NCBI RefSeq assembly: GCF_900240975.1
Contig: NZ_LT968776.1
Coordinates: forward strand, 868,001-932,000
Length of the DNA: 64,000 nt
Source: Mycobacterium sp. 4858
GTDB taxonomy: Bacteria; Actinomycetota; Actinomycetes; Mycobacteriales; Mycobacteriaceae
Direction of reading: 5' to 3'
The position numbers were made by a program, and so were the translations under genes. Each line of letters starts with the position of its first letter. Position 1 is the stretch's first letter. The notes under the pieces were generated by a model, which worked only from the letters and a program-made list of their open reading frames with translations, was not told the origin of the DNA and did no database searches. Below, piece by piece: positions 1-11,643 of this stretch.

Positions 1-40
1 TCATACGACCTCAATATCACATATCCATCATCCTCCGGGC

Positions 41-865
41 TCACAAGTGTTGCCGGTTGACTACCAACAACGAACAGTTGGCGTCCTGCATCACCGAACT
101 GCCGACCGGTCCGACGAGTTCGGCCACATGCGCGCGATTGTGGGCGCCGACGATCACCAAACCGACCGGCCCGCGCGGGCCGGACAGGTACTCCAGCAGG
201 CCGACGCGTAGGGCGACCGACTCGACCCGCAGCTGCGGATGACGCCGCTTCCACCGGGCCAGCCGGCGATCCAGGTCGGCGAGCGCCCGGCGATCGGCCT
301 CGCCGAGCCCCACACCGTGCTCCGTCGGGCCGGTCCGTCGCGAGATCACCGCCTCGAGGGTGGTGCCGCGCAGCAGGGCCTCGTCGATGGCGGCATCGAG
401 CAGATGCGGGTCCGCCAAGGCGTCGATCTCGACGACGGCCTTGTCCCCGGGTTGCGGGCGGTGACCGTCCCGGCCGCGGACGATCCCCACCGGGCAGCGC
501 GCCGACACGGCCAGGGCTGCGGCCGTGGAGCCGACCCGGCCCGGCTGGAAGTGACGCAGTCCCACGGCACCCACGCAGACCATGGCCGCCGACGCCGACG
601 AGCGGATCAGCGACCCGACCGCGGGCCCGGCGACGACCTCCGTCTCGATCCGCACCGGCTTGCCCGCCGCCCGGATCGCCGTCACCGCCTGCCGAACCGC
701 AAGTTCCGCGTGCTCGGCACCGTCTTCGCGCTCGGCCGCGTGCAGCAGGCGCAGCGGAACCCCGCGGCTCACCGCCTCGTCGACCGCCCACAGGGCAGCG
801 CGGATCGCCGCCTTGGAACCATCGATACCGGCGACGATCGACTGGGCCCTGGCTGACTCGGACAT
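41..865 (-). CDS. Universal stress protein (two-domain Usp family)
   Basis: A 274-residue protein of the mycobacterial tandem-Usp class. The N-terminal domain opens with the typical IVAGIDGS strand-loop and carries an intact ATP-binding signature (G-x2-G-x9-GS, around VGAVGLRHFQPGRVGS). The C-terminal domain has lost it, so probably only one nucleotide site remains. The ATG at 865 was chosen because Usp homology begins at once after MSESARAQ; the open frame runs further upstream but that part is only antisense shadow of the next gene. It lies 35 bp downstream of a second Usp gene on the same strand, so the two are probably co-transcribed. Usp proteins of this type in M. tuberculosis respond to hypoxia through DosR; I see no DosR box directly upstream here. 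Confidence 0.9.
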   Translation of the reverse strand: MSESARAQSIVAGIDGSKAAIRAALWAVDEAVSRGVPLRLLHAAEREDGAEHAELAVRQAVTAIRAAGKPVRIETEVVAGPAVGSLIRSSASAAMVCVGAVGLRHFQPGRVGSTAAALAVSARCPVGIVRGRDGHRPQPGDKAVVEIDALADPHLLDAAIDEALLRGTTLEAVISRRTGPTEHGVGLGEADRRALADLDRRLARWKRRHPQLRVESVALRVGLLEYLSGPRGPVGLVIVGAHNRAHVAELVGPVGSSVMQDANCSLLVVNRQHL

Positions 866-900
866 CGTCTTTTGGTGGCCTTTTGGCGGCGGACGTTCTT

Positions 901-1671
901 CTAGTGGCGGACCACAAGCACCGAGCAGTCGGGGTAGCCGACGATCGGATGGCAGTTCGGCGTGGCCAGGCCCACGATCTCGTCGGCATCGGCGCTGCCC
1001 ACCACCGCCAGTTCGATTGCGCCACCGGGCATTTCGCTGTGCTTGGCGCCGGTTCCCGCGGCCACGGTCTGGACGTGGACATCGGGGTAACGGCGGACCC
1101 AGCTGTTCAGGCGGCGGTCGATCTGGCGCACCGTGGCGTGCCTGCGCCGCCCCTCCTCCATGGCCTGGTGCACGACCTCGTCGTTGTCGGGGTCGTCGTT
1201 GAGCACCACGGCGATCACGCCGAGCTCCGTCGGCGATCCGTCGGGATTGGTGCGGATGACCGCTACCGGGCAGTGCGCGTGCGCCACCAGGCCCGCCGCG
1301 GTGGGGCCCAACAACCCGTCGGAGGCCCATCCCCGTCTGGCGGTGCCGACGCACACCAGCGCCGCGTCCTGCGATTGGCCCACCAGCACCTGCGCCGGGT
1401 CGCCCGAGAGGATCGCCGTCTCCACCTCGACCGGCTTCGGCGCCCGCTGCAGGGCCCACTCCGCTTGCGACAGCGCCATTTCCGCGCGCTCGAGGTCCCA
1501 CTCGGAGGTGGACGCCACCCCGCCGGCCGCCTCCCGGCCGGTGATGACATAGACCAGGCGAAGGGGCAGCTGCCGGCTCACCGCCTCGTCGACCGCCCAC
1601 CGGGCGGCGTTCACCGCGGCTTGCGAGCCGTTGATGCCCACGACCACTGACTTCGCGTCCAGCTCCGTCAT
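901..1671 (-). CDS. Universal stress protein (Usp family), paralog
   Basis: A 256-residue Usp-family protein starting MTELDAKSVVVGINGS. The ATG at 1671 is preceded by an AGGAG ribosome site (CAGGAGCC). Core strands (ALVCVGTA, CPVAVIRT, CSVLVVRH) match the Usp fold, but the G-x2-G-x9-G nucleotide motif is degenerate in both halves, so ATP binding is doubtful. It is a diverged paralog of the gene at 41-865 and stands just upstream of it. It is separated by about 70 bp from the end of the pfkB-type gene on the same strand, so all may read from the dormancy promoter near 4.86 kb or from an unseen local promoter. Confidence 0.88.
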   Translation of the reverse strand: MTELDAKSVVVGINGSQAAVNAARWAVDEAVSRQLPLRLVYVITGREAAGGVASTSEWDLERAEMALSQAEWALQRAPKPVEVETAILSGDPAQVLVGQSQDAALVCVGTARRGWASDGLLGPTAAGLVAHAHCPVAVIRTNPDGSPTELGVIAVVLNDDPDNDEVVHQAMEEGRRRHATVRQIDRRLNSWVRRYPDVHVQTVAAGTGAKHSEMPGGAIELAVVGSADADEIVGLATPNCHPIVGYPDCSVLVVRH

Positions 1672-1741
1672 GTCGGCTCCTGACTGATTCTCATCGCTGA
1701 ACGCCAGGGTATTGCGCCCCGTCGCCGTTGCGGAGGGGCCG

Positions 1742-2746
1742 TTAGGCCTCAGCCCGGATGCCGTTCGTCCCAACGTCACTGACGTCGCAGGCTTCGCCGA
1801 CGAGGTCGAACAATCTGTCCACGTCCGCACGCTCGCAGACGGCCGTGCCCGGCGTCATCAGCATCGCCGTGCCCGCAGCGATGCCGAACCGCACGCACTT
1901 CGTCAGCGGCCATCCGCGACTGAGCGCCACCGTGATTGCGGCAACCATCGCGTCGCCCGCGCCGACGCCGCTGCCGCTTGCCATCGGGATCGCCGAAAAC
2001 CGCTGGCTGGTATGGCGGGTGGCCAGCAGCGCACCGTATGAACCCAGCGACACCACCACCACCTGCGCCCGGCCCCGGTCGATCAGCTCGTGGGCGGCGG
2101 CGAACTGCTCCGGCTCGGTGGCGAGCCGGCGGCCCACGCATTCGCGGAGTTCCCGCACGCTCGCCTTGAGCAGGAACACCCCCGAGGAGATGTGTTGCAG
2201 CCCCCCGCCGGACGTGTCCAGGATCAGTGGCACGCCCAGCTGTTGGCAGATATCGGCGACACCCTGGTAGTAGTCGGCGGGCACACCCGGCGGCAGGCTG
2301 CCGCTTGCCACGACGAATCCGGCCGATTCGGCCGCGATCCTCAGCAGGTCGAGGCACCGCTCCTGCTCGGCAACCGTCAGCTCCGGGCCCGGCAGGACGA
2401 ACCGGTACTGCTGGCCGGTGCTGGTCTCGTTGACGGTGAAGCTCTCCCGCGTCTGCGCGTCGATCGGAATTCGCCGGAACGGCACCTCCGCGTCGCCGAG
2501 CAGGGTCGTCAAAAGACCGCCGTGCGAGCCGCCCGCGGGAAACACCGCCAGCACCGAGGCGCCCAGGACCCGCGCGACCCGGGCGACGTTGATGCCCCCT
2601 CCGCCCGGGTCGTAGCGGGTCGCGGAACACCGCAATTTGTCGGTCGGCCGCACGACGCCGACGCTGGTGGTGATGTCGAGCGCCGGGTTCATGGTCAGCG
2701 TCACGATCTGTGTGCCGCCCGTACCCCGCTCGGCAGCGGTCTCCAT
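1742..2746 (-). CDS. pfkB: PfkB-family sugar kinase (6-phosphofructokinase isozyme 2 type)
   Basis: A 334-residue ribokinase/PfkB-family kinase, predicted to phosphorylate fructose-6-phosphate or a related phosphosugar with ATP. The N-terminal TLTMNPALDITT strand and the glycine-rich GGGGINVARVARVLGA motif bind sugar. The C-terminal SGVGAGDAMVAA motif holds the catalytic aspartate and anion hole. It corresponds to Rv2029c, and, as in M. tuberculosis, it lies directly downstream (15 bp) of the phosphoribosyltransferase-esterase gene (Rv2030c type), so the pair forms one operon. Start ATG at 2746. A DosR-like box upstream of the partner gene suggests induction in hypoxia. Confidence 0.93.
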   Translation of the reverse strand: METAAERGTGGTQIVTLTMNPALDITTSVGVVRPTDKLRCSATRYDPGGGGINVARVARVLGASVLAVFPAGGSHGGLLTTLLGDAEVPFRRIPIDAQTRESFTVNETSTGQQYRFVLPGPELTVAEQERCLDLLRIAAESAGFVVASGSLPPGVPADYYQGVADICQQLGVPLILDTSGGGLQHISSGVFLLKASVRELRECVGRRLATEPEQFAAAHELIDRGRAQVVVVSLGSYGALLATRHTSQRFSAIPMASGSGVGAGDAMVAAITVALSRGWPLTKCVRFGIAAGTAMLMTPGTAVCERADVDRLFDLVGEACDVSDVGTNGIRAEA

Positions 2747-2761
2747 TGCTCTCGATGCCCC

Positions 2762-4801
2762 TTACAGGCCGCTCGGATAGGTTTCCGGCGTTTCGCCCGC
2801 CACCCACACGCTGGTGACCTCGAGCGGTTCCAGCGCACGGGTCCTATCGATGTGAATCATCGCGTCGAACTGGTCGGCCGGCCGGACGTGGAAGTAGTGG
2901 CTCTGCCGCTCGGTCTCGGGCCGGTAGATCACGCCGATGGCACGCCCCAACCGGACCGCGCTCAGCGGCTCAGCGGCGCCCGAGCCGACGTGCGGCGACA
3001 CCAGGAACTCGCCGCGGCCCGTCTCGTGCAGGAGTTCTTCGATGCTGCCGTTGAGCGCCGGGCGGACGACCTTGCGTTCGGCGATGCCACCCCAGTCGCT
3101 GGCGGCGGTGACCGTGCCCCAGTAGGTGCTGAAGCCGATCAGGCGCGATTCGTCGCCGTGCCGCTGCCGGACCAGCTGCCCCAGGGTGAGTTGACCGTCG
3201 GACCACACCTCGGTGGCGCGCGCATCCCCGACATGAGAGTTGTGCGCCCACACCACAATTCGCGCCGACGGGATATCCTGGTGGCGGTCCAGGTGCTTCA
3301 GCAGCGCCTCGAGCGTCTGCGCCATGTGCTTGTCCCGCAGGTTCCAGGAGGTGACCCGCCCGCTGAACATCGCCCGGTAGTACACCTCGGCGTTGTGCAC
3401 CGTCTGGGCGTTCTGGTGGGCGTAGAACAGCTCGTCCTCGGCGAGCAGCCCGTCCCGGCGGGCATACGCCAACGCGTTGCGCTGGATGTCGACCAGCTGA
3501 TCGATCGCTTCCTTCTCACACGACGGTCCGGCGCCGAACGCCGCCGAGAACCCGTAGGCCTGGCCGTCGTCCGCCGATGCGTGGTCGAAGCACGCGTAGC
3601 GTTCCCGCGCCCGCGCCGCCGCCTTCGGGTCGATCTTGTCCAGGTAGCCGATCACCTCGTGCATCGACCGGTGCAGGCTGTACAGGTCCAGGCCGTAGAA
3701 ACCGGCCTGGCGCTGACCGTTGTTCTGGTGCAACCGGTTCCGGGCGCGCAACCACTCGACGAAGTCCCGGACGACGGTGTTGCGCCACATCCAGGCGGGA
3801 AAGCGCTCGAACCCGCTCAGCGCGCCGTCGGCGCTGGTGTCGTCGCCGATGCCGCGGACGTAGCGGTTCACCCGGTACGCGTCGGGCCAGTCGGCCTCCG
3901 CCGCGACGGCGCAGAAGCCCTTCTCCTCGATCAGCCATTTGGTGATCTCCGCGCGGGCCTCGTAGAACTCGTGGGTGCCGTGCGAGCTTTCGCCGATCAG
4001 CACGATGCGCGCATCCCCGATCAGCTCCTCAAGCGTCTCGCGCGGCGGGACGCCCGCGGGCGCGTCGACGGCCGCGCGGCCGATCAGCTCGGCGGGCGTG
4101 CGCGCCGCGGCGCGTGTCGAGACCCCGGTGGTCGGGGTGGCCAGCAGCCGACGGACCTCGTCGTCGCTGACCTGGCGGAAATCCCAGAACGACTCCCCGA
4201 CGGCGAGGAACGGGGTGGGCATGCTCGCGCACACGACATCGTCGACCAGTCCGGCGAATTCCCGGCACGTCGACTCCGGCGCCGCCGGGACGGCGACGAC
4301 GATGTGCGCGGGCTCGGCTTCGCGCAGCGCCTGCACGGCCGCGGACATGCTCGCGCCGGTGGCCAGGCCGTCGTCGACGAGGATGACCGTCTTGCCGGCG
4401 ACATCCACGGGCGGACGGCCGTCGCGATACGCGGCCTCGCGCCGGATCAGTTCCCGGCCTTCGCGTTCGGCGACGGCGCGCAATTCCTGCGGGGTGATGC
4501 GCAGACCCCGTACGACGTCGTCGTTGACCACGACGCGGCCCCCGCTCGCCAATGCGCCCACGGCGAACTCCTCGTGGCCGGGAGCGCCGAGCTTGCGCAC
4601 GACGAAGGCGTCCAGCGGCGCGTGCAGCGCCGCCGCCACCTCCCAGGCGACGGGTATGCCGCCCCGCGCCAGCCCCAGCACGATCACGTCAGGCCGATCG
4701 CGGTAGGCACCGAGGAGGTTCGCCAGCACCCGGCCGGCCTCGCCGCGGTCCCGGAACACGCGCCTCGGTGAGCGCCGGGTGGCGTCAGCTGCTCTGGTCA
4801 T
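2762..4801 (-). CDS. Phosphoribosyltransferase / erythromycin-esterase-like fusion protein (Rv2030c type)
   Basis: A 679-residue two-domain protein. Residues about 15-215 form a type I phosphoribosyltransferase with the PRPP motif [13 protein letters not shown] (about 139-151). Residues about 235-670 form an erythromycin-esterase-like domain with the family's [12 protein letters not shown] motif (about 270-281). The architecture and length match Rv2030c (681 residues), a DosR-regulon protein of unknown substrate. The ATG at 4801 follows AAGGGG; an upstream in-frame ATG at 4834 lacks a comparable site. A DosR-like palindrome lies 59-78 bp upstream of the start, and pfkB follows at 15 bp. Confidence 0.93.
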   Translation of the reverse strand: MTRAADATRRSPRRVFRDRGEAGRVLANLLGAYRDRPDVIVLGLARGGIPVAWEVAAALHAPLDAFVVRKLGAPGHEEFAVGALASGGRVVVNDDVVRGLRITPQELRAVAEREGRELIRREAAYRDGRPPVDVAGKTVILVDDGLATGASMSAAVQALREAEPAHIVVAVPAAPESTCREFAGLVDDVVCASMPTPFLAVGESFWDFRQVSDDEVRRLLATPTTGVSTRAAARTPAELIGRAAVDAPAGVPPRETLEELIGDARIVLIGESSHGTHEFYEARAEITKWLIEEKGFCAVAAEADWPDAYRVNRYVRGIGDDTSADGALSGFERFPAWMWRNTVVRDFVEWLRARNRLHQNNGQRQAGFYGLDLYSLHRSMHEVIGYLDKIDPKAAARARERYACFDHASADDGQAYGFSAAFGAGPSCEKEAIDQLVDIQRNALAYARRDGLLAEDELFYAHQNAQTVHNAEVYYRAMFSGRVTSWNLRDKHMAQTLEALLKHLDRHQDIPSARIVVWAHNSHVGDARATEVWSDGQLTLGQLVRQRHGDESRLIGFSTYWGTVTAASDWGGIAERKVVRPALNGSIEELLHETGRGEFLVSPHVGSGAAEPLSAVRLGRAIGVIYRPETERQSHYFHVRPADQFDAMIHIDRTRALEPLEVTSVWVAGETPETYPSGL

Positions 4802-4859
4802 CACGCACCCCTTCTTGACCGTTGACCAGTCCATCCGACCAGCACCCGCGCAATCGGCG

Positions 4860-4879
4860 GTAGGGACCGAAGTCCCGGG
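4860..4879 (-). promoter_or_regulatory. DosR-like box upstream of the Rv2030c-type gene
   Basis: The core GGGACTTCGGTCCC (minus strand, 4863-4876) is an almost perfect inverted repeat matching the DosR consensus GGGACTWWAGTCCC. It sits about 60-80 bp before the ATG at 4801 and downstream of the small gene ending at 4900, so it should drive the fusion gene and pfkB. Confidence 0.8.
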
Positions 4880-4899
4880 CTGGCGGGTCGTTCGTCGGC

Positions 4900-5139
4900 T
4901 CAGCGTTTTCGGCGCAACTCGCCGATGTAGGCCATGACGCGGTTGAGGATGAGCCCGTAGGCGTCGCCGTCCTCGACCAGGCGGACCAATCCGCGGTGCC
5001 GCAGAAAGCCGTCGAGACGCTGGTCCAGACGCCAGTCGACGTAGGTGTCACCGGCATATTGCGAGTGCAAGAACTCGTACGCGAGCTCGTCGACGGCCGA
5101 ATCGGTCAACGAGGGGCATCCGTCGGTGGTGAAAGGCAT
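4900..5139 (-). CDS. Small conserved-looking hypothetical protein (79 aa)
   Basis: A 79-residue protein starting [18 protein letters not shown]. The ATG at 5139 follows a good AGGAAG site. I do not recognise a named domain. It is rich in charged and aromatic residues ([20 protein letters not shown]) with no membrane segment, so it is probably a small cytoplasmic helical protein. It begins 8 bp after the DUF1918 gene, which itself follows the Acg gene, so it is the third gene of a short operon expected to be DosR-controlled. Function unknown. Confidence 0.7.
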   Translation of the reverse strand: MPFTTDGCPSLTDSAVDELAYEFLHSQYAGDTYVDWRLDQRLDGFLRHRGLVRLVEDGDAYGLILNRVMAYIGELRRKR

Positions 5140-5147
5140 TTGGCTTC

Positions 5148-5417
5148 CTACGCCCCTCGGCCCCGGTCCCTGATGGCGGCCTGTATCGCGGTCAGCCGGG
5201 ACAGCGCCCGCTCGTCGGCCGCCCTCTGCTCCGCGGCCGTGACGACGATCGCGTCGGGTCCGGGGAACACGGTCGCCTCCTCGCCGGTGGCCAGCCACCG
5301 CACCCGGTACGGCGGTCCGCCGTCGGGTGAACCCACCGAGGTGATCAGTCCCCGCAGATCCGGGCGGCCGACCGTGCCGCTCTTGATGACGAGCCAGTCC
5401 CCCGTGTCGGCGTTCAT
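5148..5417 (-). CDS. DUF1918 protein (Rv0569/Rv2302 family)
   Basis: An 89-residue protein, MNADTGDWLVIKSGTVG..., with the SH3-like DUF1918 fold. Its body (RGLITSVGSPDGGPPYRVRW, then VFPGPDAIVVT) matches Rv0569 and Rv2302. Rv0569 belongs to the M. tuberculosis DosR regulon; the molecular role of the family is unknown. The ATG at 5417 has a GGGAG ribosome site; an ATG 33 bp upstream does not fit the family start. It lies 44 bp downstream of the Acg-type gene and 8 bp upstream of the small hypothetical gene. Confidence 0.88.
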   Translation of the reverse strand: MNADTGDWLVIKSGTVGRPDLRGLITSVGSPDGGPPYRVRWLATGEEATVFPGPDAIVVTAAEQRAADERALSRLTAIQAAIRDRGRGA

Positions 5418-5461
5418 TTGTCGTCTCCCTTCGAAAAGGCTGGGGTGCAACCGGACTCGTT

Positions 5462-6439
5462 CTATCGGCGCATCTGCAGGACGTCGCTGATCCGCCGCCG
5501 CGGTGTCGGTTCCGGAGCGCCCCGGCCCGGGAGTGCGGTGCCGACCCGGATCAACACCTGGGGTACCGCTTCGGCGTCGGGTATGAGTTCAGAAATCATG
5601 TCGCGGCTGGGTCGCAGCTCCGTCACGTGTGTCACGGTGCAGGTCGCGAACCCGGCCATGGTGCACTCCAGCAGGATCGCCGACAGCGCCTGACCGCACC
5701 GGAACGCGTCCGCGCGGGCGTCGCCCGGGGTGGACAGGACGAGCACCTCCGCCTGATCCGGCGGACCCCCGGAACCCGCCCGGGCATGCTCGTCGAGGGC
5801 AAACTTCCGGTTCACGTCGACGGCGTGGGTCTGGTTCACCAGCGCTTCGGGGATGCCGTCGTCGTGCCGGCCCGGTGCGGTCCACCAACGCAATTCGTGC
5901 TGATAGACGTCGTCGTAGCGGCGCAACGCCTCGTTCAGGCGGGCGGCCTCCACCAGCCGCGGCCGCGCGTCGTCGGCCAGTACGTCGACGCGGGCCAGGG
6001 CGGGATCGAAGGCGCTGCGCAGCACCGGCTCGAAGGATGCCCAGCCCTTGGGGCGACCGAACGGGCGCCGGTCGGTCCTGCGACGCACGATCGCCGCGGC
6101 GCGGTCTCGCCGGGCGACCGCGACGTAGTCGGCGGAGGCGAAGTCGATCGACGCCAGATGGTCGAGGTTGTTGGGATTGGGAAACTCGTCGACCGCGGTG
6201 TCCCACCCCTCGGCGGCCATCGCGACCCGGAAGTGGTCGAGCACCGCGCCGCAGCTGATGATCGACTCGCGGCCGGAGCTGTCGGCCGACGACACCATGC
6301 GGTCCGGGTCGGCGAACAGGTCGACCGTCGGGCCGCCGGCAATCCATCGCCACGGCTGGCTGTTGTGCAGCGAAGGTGCCCGGCACGCAAGCTCCACCGC
6401 CCTGGTGAGCACTTTGCTGTCGACCATCGTTGGGGTCAT
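5462..6439 (-). CDS. acg: Acg-family nitroreductase-like protein (Rv2032 type)
   Basis: A 325-residue nitroreductase-fold protein of the Acg family. The hallmark VELACRAPSLHNSQPWRW lies at the N-terminus, the LDHFRVAMAAEGWDT segment follows, and the C-terminus carries the TPRRRISDVLQMR tail shared by the family. Acg of M. tuberculosis binds FMN but lacks classical nitroreductase activity and may sequester flavin. The ATG at 6439 follows AGGAGAGG; an in-frame ATG at 6427 is a weaker alternative. Two DosR-like boxes 21 bp apart lie 59-93 bp upstream. Two paralogs occur in this window (11948-12940 and 27201-28199). Confidence 0.92.
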   Translation of the reverse strand: MTPTMVDSKVLTRAVELACRAPSLHNSQPWRWIAGGPTVDLFADPDRMVSSADSSGRESIISCGAVLDHFRVAMAAEGWDTAVDEFPNPNNLDHLASIDFASADYVAVARRDRAAAIVRRRTDRRPFGRPKGWASFEPVLRSAFDPALARVDVLADDARPRLVEAARLNEALRRYDDVYQHELRWWTAPGRHDDGIPEALVNQTHAVDVNRKFALDEHARAGSGGPPDQAEVLVLSTPGDARADAFRCGQALSAILLECTMAGFATCTVTHVTELRPSRDMISELIPDAEAVPQVLIRVGTALPGRGAPEPTPRRRISDVLQMRR

Positions 6440-6494
6440 TCGTCGTCGCCTCTCCTGTCTTACCTTGGACCCTCTGGCATTCGGGCAGCATGCG

Positions 6495-6535
6495 CCAGGG
6501 TCCTTGGTCCCCAGGGTCGGGTCATTGGGCCCGCT
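6495..6535. promoter_or_regulatory. Tandem DosR-like boxes between acg and acs
   Basis: Two cores, GGGTCCTTGGTCCC (6498-6511) and GGGTCATTGGGCCC (6519-6532), start 21 bp apart, so they lie on the same face of the helix. They sit about 59-93 bp upstream of the acg ATG and about 100-135 bp upstream of the divergent acs ATG. This paired layout is known from strong DosR promoters such as hspX/acg. Confidence 0.75.
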
Positions 6536-6560
6536 GGCCCGGCGCGACTGAGGACCACTG

Positions 6561-6576
6561 ATGACCTTGGTCTCTA
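6561..6576 (+). promoter_or_regulatory. Weaker DosR-like box close to the acs start
   Basis: ATGACCTTGGTCTC (6561-6574) retains the CCTTGGTC centre of the neighbouring boxes. It stands about 60 bp before the acs ATG, the spacing seen at the other promoters here, so it probably serves the plus-strand operon. The outer bases are degenerate. Confidence 0.45.
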
Positions 6577-6633
6577 TTGCGGCCTGGCCGCGCGGCAAAC
6601 GATGAAGTCGACCCCGCTAACCGAGGACCTGTT

Positions 6634-8429
<1,796 letters not shown>

Positions 8430-8433
<4 letters not shown>

Positions 8434-9455
8434 CCCGCGCCGGCGACGATGCAGAACGAAGTGATGAGGAGGAGCGGCCCCCGATGACCACCGTGAAGCT
8501 GGCCCACGAACTGCTGTCCGACATGATCCGCGTGCGGCGCATGGAGGAGAAGTGCGCGGAACTGTACAGCGCGGCCAAGATTCGCGGTTTCTTGCACCTC
8601 TACGTCGGCGAGGAGGCGGTGGCCGCCGGGTCGCTGCGCGCGCTGGCCGACGACGACGCGGTGGTCGCCACCTACCGCGAGCACGCACACGCGCTGCTGC
8701 GCGGCATCCCGATGCCCTCGATCATGGCCGAGATGTTCGGCAAGCAGGAGGGCTGCTCGCGCGGCCGGGGCGGTTCGATGCACCTGTTCGACGCGGCCAA
8801 ACGCTTCTACGGCGGTAACGCGATCGTGGCCGGCGGCCTGCCGCTCGCGGTGGGCATCGCGCTGGCCGACGCCCAGTTGCAGCAGAAGCGGGTGACCGCC
8901 TGCTACTTCGGCGACGGCGCGGTGGCCGAGGGCGCCTTCCACGAGTCGTTGAACATGGCGGCGCTGTGGAACCTGCCGGTGCTGTTCTGTTGCGAGAACA
9001 ACCTTTACGCGATGGGCACCGCGCTGGACCGGGCCCAGTCGCAGACCGATCTCACCGTCAAGGCGGCCGCCTACCGCGTTCCCACCCTGGCCGTCGACGG
9101 CATGGATGTCGAGGCCTGCCATGCGGCCGCACAGCAGGGCGTCGATCACGTCCGCGACACCGGCGGTCCGTTCTTCATCGAATTCCGCACGTACCGGTTC
9201 CGCGCGCATTCGATGTTCGACCCCGAACTGTATCGGGACAAGGCCGAGGTCGAGCGGTGGCGGGAGCGCGACCCGATCCAGGCGTTCACCGAGAAGTGCC
9301 TGGGCGACGGCACGCTGTCCGACGCCGACGTGCGGGAGATCGAGGACGCGGCCAGCACCGAGATCGAGGAGGCGGTGGCCTTCGCCGAGGCCGGAACGTG
9401 GGAGGACGTGGCCGATCTGGAACGCGACGTGCTGACGGAAGAGGCGATGCGATGA
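8430..9455 (+). CDS. pdhA: Pyruvate/2-oxoacid dehydrogenase E1 component, alpha subunit
   Basis: A 341-residue thiamine-diphosphate E1 alpha subunit. It shows [17 protein letters not shown], the phosphorylation-loop-like region [21 protein letters not shown], and the ThDP/Mg motif that begins [17 protein letters not shown] and ends in CENN. With E1 beta it decarboxylates a 2-oxo acid and acylates the E2 lipoyl group; the similarity is to pyruvate or acetoin dehydrogenases. The ATG at 8430 overlaps the acs stop codon (ATGA). An in-frame ATG at 8484 behind a strong GAGGAG is an equally good start and gives a 323-residue protein. The downstream beta gene overlaps by 4 bp. Confidence 0.9.
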
Positions 9456-10429
9456 AGACCAGCTACCGGACCGCCGTTCACGACGCGCTGCGCGACGCCC
9501 TGCGCGACGACGCGCGGGTGGTGCTGATGGGTGAGGACGTCGGCCGCTACGGGGGAACCTACGCCGCCTCCAAGGGCCTGCTGGAGGAATTCGGCCCCGA
9601 CCGCGTGCGGGACACGCCGCTCTCGGAGTTGGGCTTCGTCGGCATCGGGATCGGCGCGGCGCTGAACGGGTTGCGACCGATCGTGGAAGTCATGACGGTG
9701 AACTTCAGCCTGTTGGCGCTCGATCAAATCGTCAACACCGCCGCGGCCCTTCGGCATATGTCCGGCGGGCAGTTCTCGGTGCCGATCGTCGTGCGGATGG
9801 CGACGGGCGCCGGGCGCCAGCTCGCCGCCCAGCACTCGCACAGCCTGGAGCCGTGGTACGCCCACATCCCCGGCATCAAGGTCCTCGCCCCGGCCACCGT
9901 CGAGGACGCGTACGGCATGCTCGGTCCGGCCCTGGCCGACCCGGACCCGGTGGTGATCTTCGAACACGTCCAGCTCTACAACACCTCGACGGACGTCGAC
10001 GTTCTCACCCCCACGGACATCTCGCGGGCGGCGGTCCGCCGCAGCGGCGGAGACGTCACCCTGATCACCTACGGCGGCAGCCTGCCCAAGACGCTCGACG
10101 CCGCCAACGAGCTCTCGCTGGCCGGAATCGACTGCGAGGTCGTCGATCTGCGCGTGTTGCGTCCCCTCGACGACGCCACCATCTTTGAATCCGTCCGCAA
10201 GACCCACCGCGCGGTGGTTATCGACGAGGCGTGGCGCACCGGCAGCCTGGCCGCGGAGGTCACCGCGCGCGTGATGGAGGGCGCGTTCTACGACCTCGAC
10301 GCGCCGGTGGCCCGGGTGTGCAGCACCGAGGTGCCCATGCCCTACGCCAAGCACCTCGAAGAGGCCGCCCTGCCCCAGGCCGCCAAGATCGTCGCCGCCG
10401 TGCAAGGCCTGTTCGGAGAACGGTCGTGA
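9452..10429 (+). CDS. pdhB: Pyruvate/2-oxoacid dehydrogenase E1 component, beta subunit
   Basis: A 325-residue E1 beta subunit. Recognisable segments are [15 protein letters not shown] near the N-terminus, the subunit-interface stretch [19 protein letters not shown], and the C-terminal transketolase domain with [19 protein letters not shown] and [14 protein letters not shown]. It pairs with E1 alpha to form the alpha2beta2 decarboxylase. Its ATG at 9452 overlaps the alpha stop (ATGA), and its own stop overlaps the GTG start of E2, so all three are translationally coupled. Confidence 0.92.
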   Translation: MKTSYRTAVHDALRDALRDDARVVLMGEDVGRYGGTYAASKGLLEEFGPDRVRDTPLSELGFVGIGIGAALNGLRPIVEVMTVNFSLLALDQIVNTAAALRHMSGGQFSVPIVVRMATGAGRQLAAQHSHSLEPWYAHIPGIKVLAPATVEDAYGMLGPALADPDPVVIFEHVQLYNTSTDVDVLTPTDISRAAVRRSGGDVTLITYGGSLPKTLDAANELSLAGIDCEVVDLRVLRPLDDATIFESVRKTHRAVVIDEAWRTGSLAAEVTARVMEGAFYDLDAPVARVCSTEVPMPYAKHLEEAALPQAAKIVAAVQGLFGERS

Positions 10430-11637
10430 TCGAATTCAAGATGCCCTCGCTCGGGTCCGACATGGACGAAGGCACCCTCAACGAGTGGCTGGTCAAGCCC
10501 GGGGACAAGGTGACCCGCGGCCAAGTCGTGGCGATCGTCGAGACCACCAAGGCCGCGGTCGAGGTCGAGTGCTGGCAGGAGGGCATCGTCGACGAGCTGG
10601 TCGTGCCGATCGGCGAAACCGTCCAGGTGGGAACGACATTGGCCACGCTGACCGCACCCGGCGAGCAGGCGGAGAAGCGGCCCCGGCCGCGCCCGCCGAC
10701 CAAGGCCGCCGCCACACCGGCGACCGCACCGCCCAAGCCGGCGCCGGCCCCCAGCGCTCCCCCGGCCGCGCCCGGGCGGCGCCGCTGGGTGTCGCCGGCC
10801 GCACGCCGGTTGGCGACGTCGCTGGGCGTCGACATCGAGGCGGTGAGCGGCACCGGACCGCAGGGCGCCGTCACCATCAACGACGTCGAGCACGCGGCGA
10901 GCAGATTAGTGGCCAAGCCGGCCAAGCCGGTCACCCAACCGGCGGGCAAGCCGACCGCGGCCGACCGCGCGACGCAGATGCGAAAGTCGATCGCCGCGGC
11001 GATGAGCCGGTCCAAGCGGGAGATTCCGCACTACTACCTTGCCGAAGAGATCATGCTGGAAAAGGCGCTGTCCTGGCTGACGGCGAGGAACGCGCAACGG
11101 TCCATCGACGAACGGGTGCTGCCGGCCGTCCTGCTCCTGAAGGCCGTCGGCGTCGCCGCGCAGCGGTTCGGCGAGTTCAACGGGTTCTGGCGCGAAGACG
11201 GGTTCGAGCCGGCCAACGGCGTCCATGTCGGCGTCGGCATCTCGCTGCGCGGCGGCGGCCTGGTCGCGCCCGCCATCCACGACGTGCCGGAGAAGAAGCT
11301 GGACGAATTGATGGACGACCTGACCGATCTGGTGGCGCGGGCGCGAGCCTTCTCGCTGCGGAGTTCGGAGATGTCGGACCCGACCATCACGGTCACCAAC
11401 CTCGGCGACCAGGGCGTGGACGCCGTCTTCGGTGTCATCTACCCGCCGCAGGTGGCGATCGTCGGTTTCGGCCAGCCGGCCGAGCGGGTGTGTGTCATCG
11501 ACGGCGGGATCCGGGTCGTCACCACGGTTCAGGCCACGCTGGCCGCCGACCACCGCGCCAGCGACGGACACCGGGGCGCGCTGTTCCTTTCCGCGATCAA
11601 CGAGCTGCTCCAGCAGCCCGACCTCCTAGAAAAGTGA
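10426..11637 (+). CDS. Dihydrolipoamide acyltransferase, E2 component
   Basis: A 403-residue E2. An N-terminal lipoyl domain carries its lysine in ETTKAAVEV (about K42), a Pro/Ala-rich linker follows (about 82-118), then a peripheral-subunit-binding domain ([14 protein letters not shown], about 121-155) and the catalytic domain ending with the active-site motif DHRASDG (His about 376, Asp about 380). It transfers the acyl group from E1 to CoA. The GTG at 10426 overlaps the E1 beta stop; the ATG at 10441 would cut the first lipoyl strand. No E3 gene is nearby, so a housekeeping E3 must serve the complex. From memory, Rv1734c of M. tuberculosis resembles only the C-terminus of such an E2, which would make this the intact version. 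Confidence 0.92.
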   Translation: MIEFKMPSLGSDMDEGTLNEWLVKPGDKVTRGQVVAIVETTKAAVEVECWQEGIVDELVVPIGETVQVGTTLATLTAPGEQAEKRPRPRPPTKAAATPATAPPKPAPAPSAPPAAPGRRRWVSPAARRLATSLGVDIEAVSGTGPQGAVTINDVEHAASRLVAKPAKPVTQPAGKPTAADRATQMRKSIAAAMSRSKREIPHYYLAEEIMLEKALSWLTARNAQRSIDERVLPAVLLLKAVGVAAQRFGEFNGFWREDGFEPANGVHVGVGISLRGGGLVAPAIHDVPEKKLDELMDDLTDLVARARAFSLRSSEMSDPTITVTNLGDQGVDAVFGVIYPPQVAIVGFGQPAERVCVIDGGIRVVTTVQATLAADHRASDGHRGALFLSAINELLQQPDLLEK

Positions 11638-11643
11638 TGTGCA

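Noticed and set aside
2090..4771. Plus-strand 893-codon open frame
   Set aside because: It is antisense to pfkB and the phosphoribosyltransferase-esterase gene, has no recognisable motif, and arises from the GC-rich codon pattern.
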